From positions 20,465-84,464 of the forward strand of contig JAQUND010000003.1 in the NCBI GenBank assembly GCA_028717785.1: a stretch of 64,000 nt of DNA. Direction: 5' to 3'. The stretch is from Candidatus Nanoarchaeia archaeon. Lineage in GTDB: Archaea > Nanoarchaeota > Nanoarchaeia > SCGC-AAA011-G17 > JAFCDX01. Shown piece by piece: positions 16,320 to 24,619 of this stretch; position 1 is the stretch's first letter, and each line of letters opens with the position of its first letter. A model generated the notes under the pieces. The model worked only from the letters and a program-made list of their open reading frames with translations, was not told the origin of the DNA and ran no database searches. Position numbers and translations under genes: made by a program.

Positions 16320-17258
16320 ATGACATGTAGACCAAGTTTTTTTGACGAGAAACGAGTAAACGAATTATATGTCCCTGACATTACTCGTGTTAAAGAAGAG
16401 GCCGCTCGCATGACTCCAATGCCTGCGGCAATGGATAAACCTGGTAATAAGAACGCATTATTACTGATTGACTGTCAGGTGGATTTCTGCTTACCTTCTC
16501 CTATTGGCCAACTCTATGTAGATAATGCAGAAAACGATATAATTCGGATTATCGATTTCATTGCCAACAATATGGCAAACATTACAACAGTTTACCCTAC
16601 ATTGGATACGCATTTAGTATTTCAAATTTTCTATGGGTATTGGTGGACTGATGAAAAAGAGAATCATCCGGCACCTTATACTCAGATTACTGCTGATGAT
16701 GTTGAAAAAGGTGTGTATAAACCTGTAATTGATCCTGTTTGGTCTCTTGAGTATGTGAAATCTCTCAAGAAACAGACGAATCAACCTTTAATGATTTGGC
16801 CCGAACATACAATGCTTGGAACTCCCGGTCACGCCTTAGTACCGGCTCTATACGAAATGTGCTATTTTCATGGCGCAGTACGTCGGTCACAAATCAGTTT
16901 TCAGATGAAAGGCGATGTTCCTGAAACAGAAATGTTCGGCATCTTCCGGCCTGAAGTTCTCGTACCCAAAAATCCCAGGGGCGGAATCAACACAGCGTTT
17001 TTGAACCTCATGGGTAAATACGACAAACTGCTCGTTGCTGGGCAATCAAAGTCTCATTGCGTACTTGAGTCACTTCGTCAGTTAGCGAATTTTTTCGCAG
17101 GCCAAACTGAAATTCTGAAGAAGTTCTATATTCTCACAGACTGTATGAGTTCTGTAAAGCATCCTGCAGTTGATTTTGATGCAATTGCTGAAAAAGAATT
17201 CAAAACATTTGAGAAGGCGGGATTCAATCTTGTCAAAAGTACTGATACTATTTTTTAA
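16320..17258 (+). CDS. isochorismatase-fold cysteine hydrolase, nicotinamidase-like
   Basis: A 312-residue protein. LLLIDCQVDFCLP carries the catalytic Asp (near residue 49) and SKSHCVLESLR carries the nucleophile Cys247. The segment TLDTHLVF and the WPEHTMLGTPGHAL element match the metal-site and loop regions of nicotinamidases, which convert nicotinamide to nicotinate. It is about 100 residues longer than PncA through insertions. Its G+C is distinctly higher than the flanking genes, suggesting recent entry into the operon, between the kinase and the vWA gene. The gene at 51188 would use its product. Confidence 0.7.
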   Translation: MTCRPSFFDEKRVNELYVPDITRVKEEAARMTPMPAAMDKPGNKNALLLIDCQVDFCLPSPIGQLYVDNAENDIIRIIDFIANNMANITTVYPTLDTHLVFQIFYGYWWTDEKENHPAPYTQITADDVEKGVYKPVIDPVWSLEYVKSLKKQTNQPLMIWPEHTMLGTPGHALVPALYEMCYFHGAVRRSQISFQMKGDVPETEMFGIFRPEVLVPKNPRGGINTAFLNLMGKYDKLLVAGQSKSHCVLESLRQLANFFAGQTEILKKFYILTDCMSSVKHPAVDFDAIAEKEFKTFEKAGFNLVKSTDTIF

Positions 17259-17273
17259 TGTAAGAGGAGAATC

Positions 17274-17501
17274 TTGGAAATAGTAGAACATAAAGAAGGA
17301 GCTTTTCTTTGGGATCAGATTGTCTCAGTGGACCTGGTCCCGTTGCTATCACAAGAAAATGTTTGTTTTACTGTTACATTAAAAAATGGAAAATCTTACC
17401 AGTTTAGAAAATGTGATTACGGTTATACTATGGAGAGATTCATAGAACAATGGAAATTAAATAAAAAGGAGACAACTTATGAGTCAACAGACAGTCGATG
17501 A
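17274..17501 (+). CDS. hypothetical small protein
   Basis: A 75-residue protein with a TTG start placed after AGAGGAG. It is beta-rich, with VCFTVTLKNGKSYQFRKCDY suggesting a small barrel or PH-like fold. It overlaps the vWA gene by 23 bases, so it belongs to the kinase/phosphatase/vWA unit. Not recognised. Confidence 0.5.
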   Translation: MEIVEHKEGAFLWDQIVSVDLVPLLSQENVCFTVTLKNGKSYQFRKCDYGYTMERFIEQWKLNKKETTYESTDSR

Positions 17502-18252
17502 CATTACGTCATTGTTTCAAACAGATCCGTTAAATGATCCTAATGCTAATGCATTAATGATCAATAGTCTTAATGGGACAAACCTTGCTGGGTGTTTAGG
17601 TGCACCTATTGATGATATTGAAACTGATGATGTAACAATTGTTAAAATTCTTCTTGATGATTCAGCATCTATGAGTCATCATAAACAAGCTGTAAGAGAT
17701 GGATATGATAATTTTATTGAATCTTTAAAGGGATCAAAACAAGGTGGATCTATTCTTGTGAGCACAGTTGTTTTTTCGACACATGCAAAAATTCTTCATG
17801 GGTTTAAAAAATCAGATGAAATCGATCCTATAGGAAACGAATATAATGCACATGGTGGGTCTACTGCTTTATATGATGCTCTTATGGATGCATTGACAGG
17901 TATTCAAGCTTATTCTAAAGATCTTAAAGCTAGTGGTGTAAGATCAAAAGCAATTGTTGTTGTTTTTTCAGATGGTGATGATAACAACTCACGGAATAAT
18001 TCTGCTACTGATGTGAAAACTGTTGTCAAAGCGTCTCTTATGAAAGAAGGTTTTTATCCTGTGTATGTGGGATATAAACAGAGTCCAAGCGATGATCTTG
18101 ATGCTATTGCAGAACAAGTTGGGTTTCCTAATGTTCTGACGACATCAGCGACACAAAGTGAAATCCGAAGAACAATGGACTTGGTAAGTAAATCTGTAAT
18201 TCGTACAAGTCAGACTACAATTGGAGGAGCGAACAATTCGTTCTTTCAATAA
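17479..18252 (+). CDS. von Willebrand factor A domain protein (TerY-like)
   Basis: A 257-residue vWA protein. The metal-ion site DxSxS is DDSAS at residues 60-64, followed by GGSTAL (the MIDAS Thr) and VVVFSDGDDNN. The domain fills most of the protein, with a short low-complexity N-terminus. TerY-like vWA proteins act with a kinase and a PP2C phosphatase as a phospho-signalling triad; here both precede it. A rho-independent terminator follows 26 bases after the stop. Confidence 0.8.
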   Translation: MSQQTVDDITSLFQTDPLNDPNANALMINSLNGTNLAGCLGAPIDDIETDDVTIVKILLDDSASMSHHKQAVRDGYDNFIESLKGSKQGGSILVSTVVFSTHAKILHGFKKSDEIDPIGNEYNAHGGSTALYDALMDALTGIQAYSKDLKASGVRSKAIVVVFSDGDDNNSRNNSATDVKTVVKASLMKEGFYPVYVGYKQSPSDDLDAIAEQVGFPNVLTTSATQSEIRRTMDLVSKSVIRTSQTTIGGANNSFFQ

Positions 18253-18278
18253 ACTTCAAAAAGTAGCTCCTCTTCGTC

Positions 18279-18318
18279 TGGGAGATCTATGTAATCCATA
18301 GTATCTCCCATTTTTTCT
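18279..18318 (+). terminator. rho-independent terminator
   Basis: TGGGAGATCTATG pairs with CATAGTATCTCCCA with one bulged base around a short loop (18279-18310), followed by TTTTTTCTTC. It ends the unit that starts at 12681. Confidence 0.85.
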
Positions 18319-18332
18319 TCTCGTACCTCTGA

Positions 18333-18896
18333 ATTACACGTCTTTTATCAGAAAAAATTAGTAACAAGTATGTAAAAACAGTCAAAAAGTTTTGTGATAG
18401 AAAATGTTTTAATGAGTTTTATAAAAACCATCCTGAGCGTTATTTAGAGCAAAGACGTGATGCTGGACATATCTCTATACAAAGTTTTAGAACAAAAGTT
18501 AATTTTGAGTACGCTGGTATAAATTTTTCAAGTGAATCAGAAAAACAAACAGCGATTTTTTTAGAAAAAGAATTTGCATTAAAACTTGAAGAAAACAAGA
18601 CATGTCATGTGAGAATTAACAATATTGAAGTCGATTTTCTAATAAACAACATTGTTGTCGAATATCATCAGTGTTATTCAAACCCGCAAGATTTATCTCT
18701 TACAAAAAGAATACAATTTTGGCGAAAAAATAAATATAGATATGAATATCGAACACTTGATGAGTACTATGCAAAACGAAAGAAAAAATTGCCAAGTAAT
18801 TATCTATTGTTAGTAATACAAAATGTTGCACAAAAAACTTTAAAAGATTTGAAGGAGACAATATGCAATTATCAAAACAACAAATCGACAATATAA
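18333..18896 (+). pseudogene. PD-(D/E)xK-type endonuclease remnant lacking a normal start
   Basis: The frame is open from 18333 to 18896, but no ATG, GTG or TTG occurs before GTG 18609, and no ribosome site is seen. The predicted product still looks like a real protein. Half of a zinc finger (KKFCDRKCFNEFYKNHPER) is followed by a Vsr/PD-(D/E)xK-like core (SSESEKQTAIFLEKEF, then VDFLINNIVVEYHQ). Free-standing homing endonucleases have this layout. The front end, with the other zinc ligands, appears lost next to the terminator. The 3' end overlaps thyX by 34 bases. A rare ATT start is an alternative. Confidence 0.5.
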
Positions 18897-19861
18897 GAGA
18901 AGCTTTAGACACTTTGCCCGATCGTACATCAGAAGTGACTTATGATTATATGAGTGTTTATGATGCTTTGACAGTAGAAATTTATGATTCACCAGAAAAC
19001 CCATATCAGAATATTGTAAATGCAGCTTGCTCAACATGGGGGTCAGCAAAAATTGGAATTGACGAAGGCTCATGCAGAAAATGGGACAAGTTGACACCTC
19101 AAAATAGATTTATTGTTACGCTTAGTTCTTTACGAGGTGAAACATTACCTTTAGCAATGGAAAACGTAAAATATCAGTTTGGAGTCAATGGTGGTCCAAG
19201 ACATACGTTCGACCAACATGCGAGAGTAAGACTTGCTGCACATCAAAGTATAGGATGCCGTGATAATGCGAAGACTGATGCACCTCTTATTCTTTATCCA
19301 GAGTTGTACGAAGAAATAAAAAACGATTTAGTATTAAAAGAGAAATTTGAACATTGGTTAAAGCATACTAAAGATTTATATGTAGACATTTTAAATCTTG
19401 GTTCTGGTTCTTATCAAACAGCAAGAGCTGTTTTACCTATGTCATATAATCATTCTTTTACAACATCAATTGATTTACTTTCACTTAAAGGTCAAATGTC
19501 TAGAAGACTAATGGCATGTGAAGAGTCACCAATTGTCTTTATGTATTGGAAGCTTAGAGAAGAAATAAAAAAACAAACTCCTTTGATTGCTAATTATTTG
19601 CGACCTGCTTGCGATAGTGCTAAAAGATGCATTTATCACGGTGGTGCTGAAGGTCTCACAAAATACTTTAGCAATTTGTTTGCTGGCTGTGGACGTTGGC
19701 CCGATGAAGTTGAATACTCAGAATTTAATAGAAGTTGTTCTGATTATAATGAACTTGCAAAACATGTCGAAATAGTGCCGAGAGAAGGATGGGTAAATTA
19801 CACTGAAGAAGATTACGAAAAACTTACTGAACAAGATAAGAATCTTTTTGAAAGCATGTAA
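18863..19861 (+). CDS. thyX: FAD-dependent thymidylate synthase (ThyX-like)
   Basis: A 332-residue protein resembling ThyX, which makes dTMP from dUMP using FAD and folate. Evidence: a divergent RHxxxxxxxR signature (PRHTFDQHARVR, near residue 110), and the second half with YQTARAVLPMSYNHSFTTS and LRPAC segments like the tetramer core. The usual RHR-x7-S motif is only partly kept, and the protein is longer than typical ThyX (~220-270), with an N-terminal extension. A ribosome site, AAGGAG, precedes the ATG. Confidence 0.7.
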   Translation: MQLSKQQIDNIREALDTLPDRTSEVTYDYMSVYDALTVEIYDSPENPYQNIVNAACSTWGSAKIGIDEGSCRKWDKLTPQNRFIVTLSSLRGETLPLAMENVKYQFGVNGGPRHTFDQHARVRLAAHQSIGCRDNAKTDAPLILYPELYEEIKNDLVLKEKFEHWLKHTKDLYVDILNLGSGSYQTARAVLPMSYNHSFTTSIDLLSLKGQMSRRLMACEESPIVFMYWKLREEIKKQTPLIANYLRPACDSAKRCIYHGGAEGLTKYFSNLFAGCGRWPDEVEYSEFNRSCSDYNELAKHVEIVPREGWVNYTEEDYEKLTEQDKNLFESM

Positions 19862-19903
19862 CTTTGCAATAGAAAAATATTCAAGCGACTAAAGAAGGAC
19901 AAA

Positions 19904-20806
19904 ATGAAAATTATTTTAGGTTCAGGAATAGCTGGTTTAATTTGGGCAAAATATCATTCTGATCACTTTATTCTTACTGATCAAGTTGGTGGTCAGATGA
20001 TGTCTTATTTTGATATGGGTCCAAGATATCTTCATGACACGAAACAATCAAGAATGTTTTTAAAAGATTTAGACGTACCACTAAAACTATCGACAATAAA
20101 AGTTGGGTATATTGATGATTCAGGTTGGGTGTTAAATCCAAGTGTAGAATTTAGACAAAAATATTTTATGAAATCAAGAGGACGAAACAATCTTGTTGGG
20201 TTTGATTCTACTGTGTTAAATTCAAACAAAAAAGAATTTCAAATATGTAATATAAAATTTAATGATATTATATTAAAACTATTTGACGTTTTAAGTGAAA
20301 GAATTTATTATGGTAAAGTCGAAAAAATTGATTTACAAGAACATAAAGTTTTTGCTGATACTATGTCGTTTAAGTATGAAAAAATAGTTTCGACAATACC
20401 TCTTAATGTTTTTTCAAAGATTGCTGGTTTAAATTTAGAATTAAAATCTTTTGATACTTTCTATTGTTTATTATCGCATGATTTTTTTGATCTTAGAGAG
20501 TATGATTTTGTATATGATGCTAGACTAAATTCGCCTTTTCACCGTATGACAAAAAGTAAACAAGGAATTGTTTGCGATATTTTGGGTTCAAAAATAAATG
20601 AGTTTAAGGAGGTTGTTTATAAAGAATATTTAATTTTACCCGAAAAAATGTCATTTAAAACTATAAAAAATGGACAAATAATCTCGTTGGATAAAGATTT
20701 TGAGTTGCAAGATAGACCCGAAGTCAGATTTGTTGGAAGATTTGGTTCATGGTCACGTCGTTGGAAAACTGAAACTGTTATAGAAGAAGCTATAAAAAAT
20801 GTCTAA
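19904..20806 (+). CDS. FAD-dependent oxidoreductase, amine-oxidase/UGM-like
   Basis: A 300-residue protein with an N-terminal dinucleotide-binding strand-turn-helix (IILGSGIAGLIWA) and a GGQM turn. A C-terminal FAD segment (RFVGRFGSWSRRWKTE) resembles UDP-galactopyranose mutases and protoporphyrinogen/amine oxidases. The substrate is unknown. It follows thyX directly and might supply reduced flavin or act on a sugar nucleotide. It overlaps the next gene by eight bases. Confidence 0.6.
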   Translation: MKIILGSGIAGLIWAKYHSDHFILTDQVGGQMMSYFDMGPRYLHDTKQSRMFLKDLDVPLKLSTIKVGYIDDSGWVLNPSVEFRQKYFMKSRGRNNLVGFDSTVLNSNKKEFQICNIKFNDIILKLFDVLSERIYYGKVEKIDLQEHKVFADTMSFKYEKIVSTIPLNVFSKIAGLNLELKSFDTFYCLLSHDFFDLREYDFVYDARLNSPFHRMTKSKQGIVCDILGSKINEFKEVVYKEYLILPEKMSFKTIKNGQIISLDKDFELQDRPEVRFVGRFGSWSRRWKTETVIEEAIKNV

Positions 20807-21065
20807 ATTGAAATTTAAACCTTTAGGTATTCTTTATTATAAAAATAAAATAGTAAATCATAGGAGTATTCTAAAAGTTTTCTTGAATCCTGTTTTAATG
20901 ATATTTGGAACAATGCTTGCATCAAGTTTTGATGATGACGATAAGTTTTTGAAATATGTTTTTATAAAATGTAAGCCTCATTTCAATGTCATTAAGAATT
21001 TTAGTTCTCATTTTTTTACTTGTAATGATTATGATAGAGTTGAAAAAAAGAAAATAGTTATATGA
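20799..21065 (+). CDS. hypothetical small protein
   Basis: An 88-residue basic protein overlapping its neighbours at both ends (8 and 4 bases). It has one moderately hydrophobic stretch (FLNPVLMIFGTMLASSF) and a DDDDKF patch. Not recognised; its place in the thyX cluster suggests a nucleotide-metabolism setting only by position. Confidence 0.45.
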   Translation: MSKLKFKPLGILYYKNKIVNHRSILKVFLNPVLMIFGTMLASSFDDDDKFLKYVFIKCKPHFNVIKNFSSHFFTCNDYDRVEKKKIVI

Positions 21066-22003
21066 ATAAACAGATTTGGGAAGATCAAGAAAGCTTTAAC
21101 AAAAAGTTTTTTGAAGACAATGGTTTAGATTTATCAAATCTAACTTTAATCGAAAAAACAAAATGGGCAAAAGAATTTTATTTTCATATTAATAAAGAAC
21201 TGTTAGATCTTGTGGAATGTTTGCCACACTGGAAGATGCACTATCAAAATGATGAACGCGAAAGTGACGCTATAGTAACAAGTAATCTTATTGAAGAATA
21301 TATAGATGTTTTTAAATATTTTATGGGACTTGGTCAACTTCTTGGAATCTCGTTTGAAGATATCGTAAAAGGTTATAATGACAAAACTGAAGTTGTAAAA
21401 CAAAAGTATGAACAAAACAAAAAATTTCAAGTTTTTTCAAGTAAAGAAGTTATTGTTTTTGACATTGATGGTGTAATTAATAACTTTCCTGATTGTTTCC
21501 TTGAATGGGCAAATAAGAAACAAAATACTGTTTTTCAAACTGTTGAAGGGATGAAAGAAGAACTCGACTTAAAGACTTATCAAGAGTTGAAAGTTGCATA
21601 CAGATTGTCGGGAGAAAAACGAACGCAGCTTGTAAATCAAGAAACTCTTAAACTTATGAATTATTTTAAAGACCAAAGCGAAACAATTGTTCTTTTTACA
21701 AATAGACCTGTGTCAAAATACAAAGTTATTTTTGCAGACACTCTCTATTGGTTACATCAAAACAATATTCCTTTTGAAGCTATTTATTGGTCAGATTTTC
21801 AAAGAAAAGAAGATATATACAAGTTGAAATTCAAAATCAAATTTATAGTAGAAGATAATTTAGATAACGCAAAAAATTTTATCCATGAAGGCCATTTGGT
21901 ATTTTTGTTAGATAAAGAATACAACAAAGATAATTATAAAAACAGTAAACTGATACGTATTAAATCACCTTTAGAAATTATGAGATATAATAATGCTTTT
22001 TAA
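21062..22003 (+). CDS. fusion: MazG-like dNTP pyrophosphohydrolase + HAD-family 5'-nucleotidase
   Basis: A 313-residue fusion. Residues ~1-120 are an all-helical dUTPase/MazG-like domain (FHINKELLDLVECLPHWK, then IEEYIDVFKYFMGL). Residues ~130-313 are a HAD domain with the DxD nucleophile motif IVFDIDGVINNF, the motif II Thr in IVLFTNRP and the acidic motif FIVEDNLDNAKNF. This is the pattern of 5'(3')-deoxyribonucleotidases. In sequence the two steps would take a dNTP to its monophosphate and then to the nucleoside. The specificity is unproven. Confidence 0.7.
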   Translation: MNKQIWEDQESFNKKFFEDNGLDLSNLTLIEKTKWAKEFYFHINKELLDLVECLPHWKMHYQNDERESDAIVTSNLIEEYIDVFKYFMGLGQLLGISFEDIVKGYNDKTEVVKQKYEQNKKFQVFSSKEVIVFDIDGVINNFPDCFLEWANKKQNTVFQTVEGMKEELDLKTYQELKVAYRLSGEKRTQLVNQETLKLMNYFKDQSETIVLFTNRPVSKYKVIFADTLYWLHQNNIPFEAIYWSDFQRKEDIYKLKFKIKFIVEDNLDNAKNFIHEGHLVFLLDKEYNKDNYKNSKLIRIKSPLEIMRYNNAF

Positions 22004-22106
22004 CGATATAAGACTTCGTGCAAGCGAAATCTATGCATTAATAGGTCCAGGAGACGATTTAAATCTTGGACCAGTATACAAGAGCTTTGACAAAATAAGA
22101 GTTTGA
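21993..22106 (+). CDS. possible 37-residue peptide
   Basis: An ATG at 21993 overlaps the end of the fusion gene and opens a 37-codon frame (MLFNDIRLRASEIYALIGPG and onward). There is no clear ribosome site, so coupling to the upstream stop would be needed. The 160 bases after it hold no gene I can support. Confidence 0.3.
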   Translation: MLFNDIRLRASEIYALIGPGDDLNLGPVYKSFDKIRV

Positions 22107-22266
22107 AAAAAGAATAAAGTTTTTGAAAAAAACAATATTGAAACAACATTTGCGAATATTGATTATGTGAATTAAAGAAAACAAATACGTATATGTTTTT
22201 ACAAAAAATTGCTGTTTGTTTTAGTGTCGTAGTAGATCTTATTGCTTTTGTATTTACGAGATTCTA

Positions 22267-22845
22267 ATGATTTGCAGAAAAACAGAAAATAGGCTCGATG
22301 AAATAAATTTTAGAATTCAAGCATGTACTAATTGTGAGTTATGTAATTTAGAATACAATAAAAAAGATATTTCAAAGGGCTACGGTAAGCTCTATGGTTG
22401 GAGAGGTGGCCACAAAAAATGTCGATTTATGTTGATCGGGATGAATCCTTCTTATAATAGATTTTCTAATCATGAATATGCTTTTGGAGGAGTTAATGGA
22501 AGTCCGGGTCCTGGAGAAAAATTTATTTCTTTATTGAAAGAAATAAGCATTTTTAAAGAAGTTTTTATAGACAATGTTTGTCATTGTAGTAGTGAAGATA
22601 ATACTATTAAACTTGTTTGGGCTCAGTCTTGTTTTAAATATATAATTGACGAAATAGAAGTTTTAAGACCTGTCAAAATCATAACAATGGGTAGTAAAGT
22701 TTTTGATTTTTTTAAAATACTCTCTAGTGCTAATAATATAAAAATACCCATAGAAAATATATGGCATCCGAGTTATGTTTTTTCATATAGAAGAGCAACG
22801 AAAAACGAATATAAAGAAATGCTGTTAAAGATAATTAATATTTAG
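22267..22845 (+). CDS. uracil-DNA glycosylase superfamily protein with Cys cluster
   Basis: A 192-residue protein with family-4-like elements: a Cys cluster CTNCELC near residue 19 (probable iron-sulfur ligands), FMLIGMNPSYNR (first catalytic motif, with Asn-Pro in place of Glu-Pro-Gly) and IWHPSYVFSYRR (the HPS motif). It would remove uracil from DNA. Together with thyX and the MazG-like enzymes it fits control of uracil in phage DNA. The changed first motif may alter specificity. Confidence 0.65.
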   Translation: MICRKTENRLDEINFRIQACTNCELCNLEYNKKDISKGYGKLYGWRGGHKKCRFMLIGMNPSYNRFSNHEYAFGGVNGSPGPGEKFISLLKEISIFKEVFIDNVCHCSSEDNTIKLVWAQSCFKYIIDEIEVLRPVKIITMGSKVFDFFKILSSANNIKIPIENIWHPSYVFSYRRATKNEYKEMLLKIINI

Positions 22846-22958
22846 TTTAATTGTTTCAAATTTATTTTTGATAGCGATTGTTTTATAGATATTTATGCGT
22901 TGGTGGAAACTCCAATGCTTATCGACAATTATCGCTTGATGATATTGGAGGTTGTACA

Positions 22959-24185
22959 GTGAGAACAATAGTTTGTCATAAATGCGCAAAAAAGTTTAAT
23001 CTTATAGAGTTGTATAATAAAGCAAACTTATGTGTTATCGGAGGTCAAGGTAGAGAATCAAACTGCGGTCTGTGTGGTGAGCCCAATGGTGGATCAGATA
23101 TTATTATACCGCAGGAAATCATGGAGCAAGCAAGAAAATCTAATATTATGAAGAATATTTTTGTCACAGGCGAATCTGGAACAATACCAATGCAGATTCA
23201 GTTTTTAGCAAAAGAGTTTAATTTTAATATTATAAATTCGCAACTTGAAAAAAATTTTTTAACAGGACTGAAAAGTCATCAGAGTTTCAAAGTTAGAAAA
23301 CCTGAAATTGATTTTTTACAAAGAGATTTTCTTTTAAACTTAACTGAACTTTGGGAACAAGTAGATTTAATTATTCATTCAGGAGCATTTGTTGGTACTG
23401 ATTTTTGTAGTTCTGATCCTACAATGGCAATAAGAACTAATGTTGAAGGAACGCAAAATATAGTTGATATTTGCAATAAATTTAATATACCCATTATTTA
23501 TTTGTCTACAACAGCAATTCTTGATCCTAAAAATTATAGTTATACATGTCCTATGACAGAATCTACGCCTATAAATCCGCAAACATTATATGGTATCACA
23601 AAATATGCAGGCGAGTTAATCGTAAAAAACACATGTAATACTAAAAAACTTATTTTAAGACCAGTGTTTGGCTTTGGTAATTATCCAGATGATTTGCACA
23701 GTGCTTTAACAAAGTCTATCTATCTTATTTATAAGAATATAGTAAAACGTTCAGATAATAATTTGACGATTTTACTTGATCCTTTAATTAATAAATCTTA
23801 TACAAGAGTAGAGAATATAGCTACATGTATTTTGAGAATAGCTGAGGAAGTAGTTTTTTCTAAAAATATAATTAATAATGTTTTTAATATTGGTGAAAAT
23901 CATACAAAATCGAAAGATTGGTTGCAAATTTATGAAATAATTATTAATGAATTTACAAAAAGAAATATTTCTTCATATTCTAATATAAAAAAAATAATAG
24001 ATAAAAATATTAAATTTATCCCAGAAAAAGATTATTTACATTATCATAATATTAACAATTATTTATTATGTTCTTATAGTCTAGATTTTGATAGTCAAGA
24101 AAAATATATTTCTATTGAAAAAGGTATTTCTATGACTGTCGAAAGTGTTATAAAAAACATAGAAATGGAACCCTATTGGTTATGA
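22959..24185 (+). CDS. NAD-dependent epimerase/dehydratase with N-terminal zinc-binding domain
   Basis: I chose GTG 22959 because GGAGG lies seven bases upstream; the frame is open further to TTG 22878 but has no ribosome site there. The N-terminal ~65 residues carry two Cys pairs (CHKCAKKF and CGLCGEPN), probably zinc. An extended SDR follows: IFVTGESGTIPM (NAD-binding turn), LIIHSGAFVG, IYLSTTAI, YGITKYAGE (catalytic YxxxK) and LILRPVFGFGN. It probably converts a nucleotide-sugar. A zinc domain fused to an SDR is unusual and might tether it to nucleic acid. Confidence 0.7.
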   Translation: MRTIVCHKCAKKFNLIELYNKANLCVIGGQGRESNCGLCGEPNGGSDIIIPQEIMEQARKSNIMKNIFVTGESGTIPMQIQFLAKEFNFNIINSQLEKNFLTGLKSHQSFKVRKPEIDFLQRDFLLNLTELWEQVDLIIHSGAFVGTDFCSSDPTMAIRTNVEGTQNIVDICNKFNIPIIYLSTTAILDPKNYSYTCPMTESTPINPQTLYGITKYAGELIVKNTCNTKKLILRPVFGFGNYPDDLHSALTKSIYLIYKNIVKRSDNNLTILLDPLINKSYTRVENIATCILRIAEEVVFSKNIINNVFNIGENHTKSKDWLQIYEIIINEFTKRNISSYSNIKKIIDKNIKFIPEKDYLHYHNINNYLLCSYSLDFDSQEKYISIEKGISMTVESVIKNIEMEPYWL

Positions 24186-24619
24186 TTATTTTATTTTGTG
24201 GACCTGACACGTCAGGCAAAGATTCTTTAATGCATGAACTTGCAAAATTATATGATTATCAGTATTATATGAGTCCTCGGTCGCCAATTTGTAATATTGT
24301 TTACGATATTATCAATAAAAGAAATAATATCGAACGGTATTATAGAAACATGGATTTAATTGGTGAATTTATTAAACTTGGAGCATTTTTTGTTTATGTA
24401 AAAGTCGAACCAGATGTTTTAGTTAAAAGAGCTATATCGAGAAACGAACAACACATAAACAAACTCGAAGACTTTAAAAAACATATAGAAGTTTATGAAG
24501 ATATTATAGGCGAATGTAAAGAGCATTTTGATCATAAAAAAATCGTAACAATAGAAAATTGTAAAGACATTGTAGATGTTGCTAACGAGTTAAAAACAAA
24601 AATAGATTGTATAATATGA
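24182..24619 (+). CDS. P-loop nucleotide kinase
   Basis: A 145-residue kinase starting at ATG 24182 (ATGA overlap with the previous stop). The P-loop is FCGPDTSGKDSL. VKVEPDVLVKRAISRNEQHI gives the lid-type arginines seen in thymidylate and deoxynucleoside monophosphate kinases. It is shorter than bacterial Tmk (~210). Beside a ThyA-fold protein and the DNA polymerase it may phosphorylate a normal or modified dNMP. The end overlaps the next gene by ATGA. Confidence 0.65.
   Translation: MIILFCGPDTSGKDSLMHELAKLYDYQYYMSPRSPICNIVYDIINKRNNIERYYRNMDLIGEFIKLGAFFVYVKVEPDVLVKRAISRNEQHINKLEDFKKHIEVYEDIIGECKEHFDHKKIVTIENCKDIVDVANELKTKIDCII

Noticed and set aside
22130..22160. AATATTGAAAC resembling the CRISPR-like repeat handle
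   Set aside because: Only the last eight bases agree. There is no GTCG start, no hairpin and no GTGG before it.
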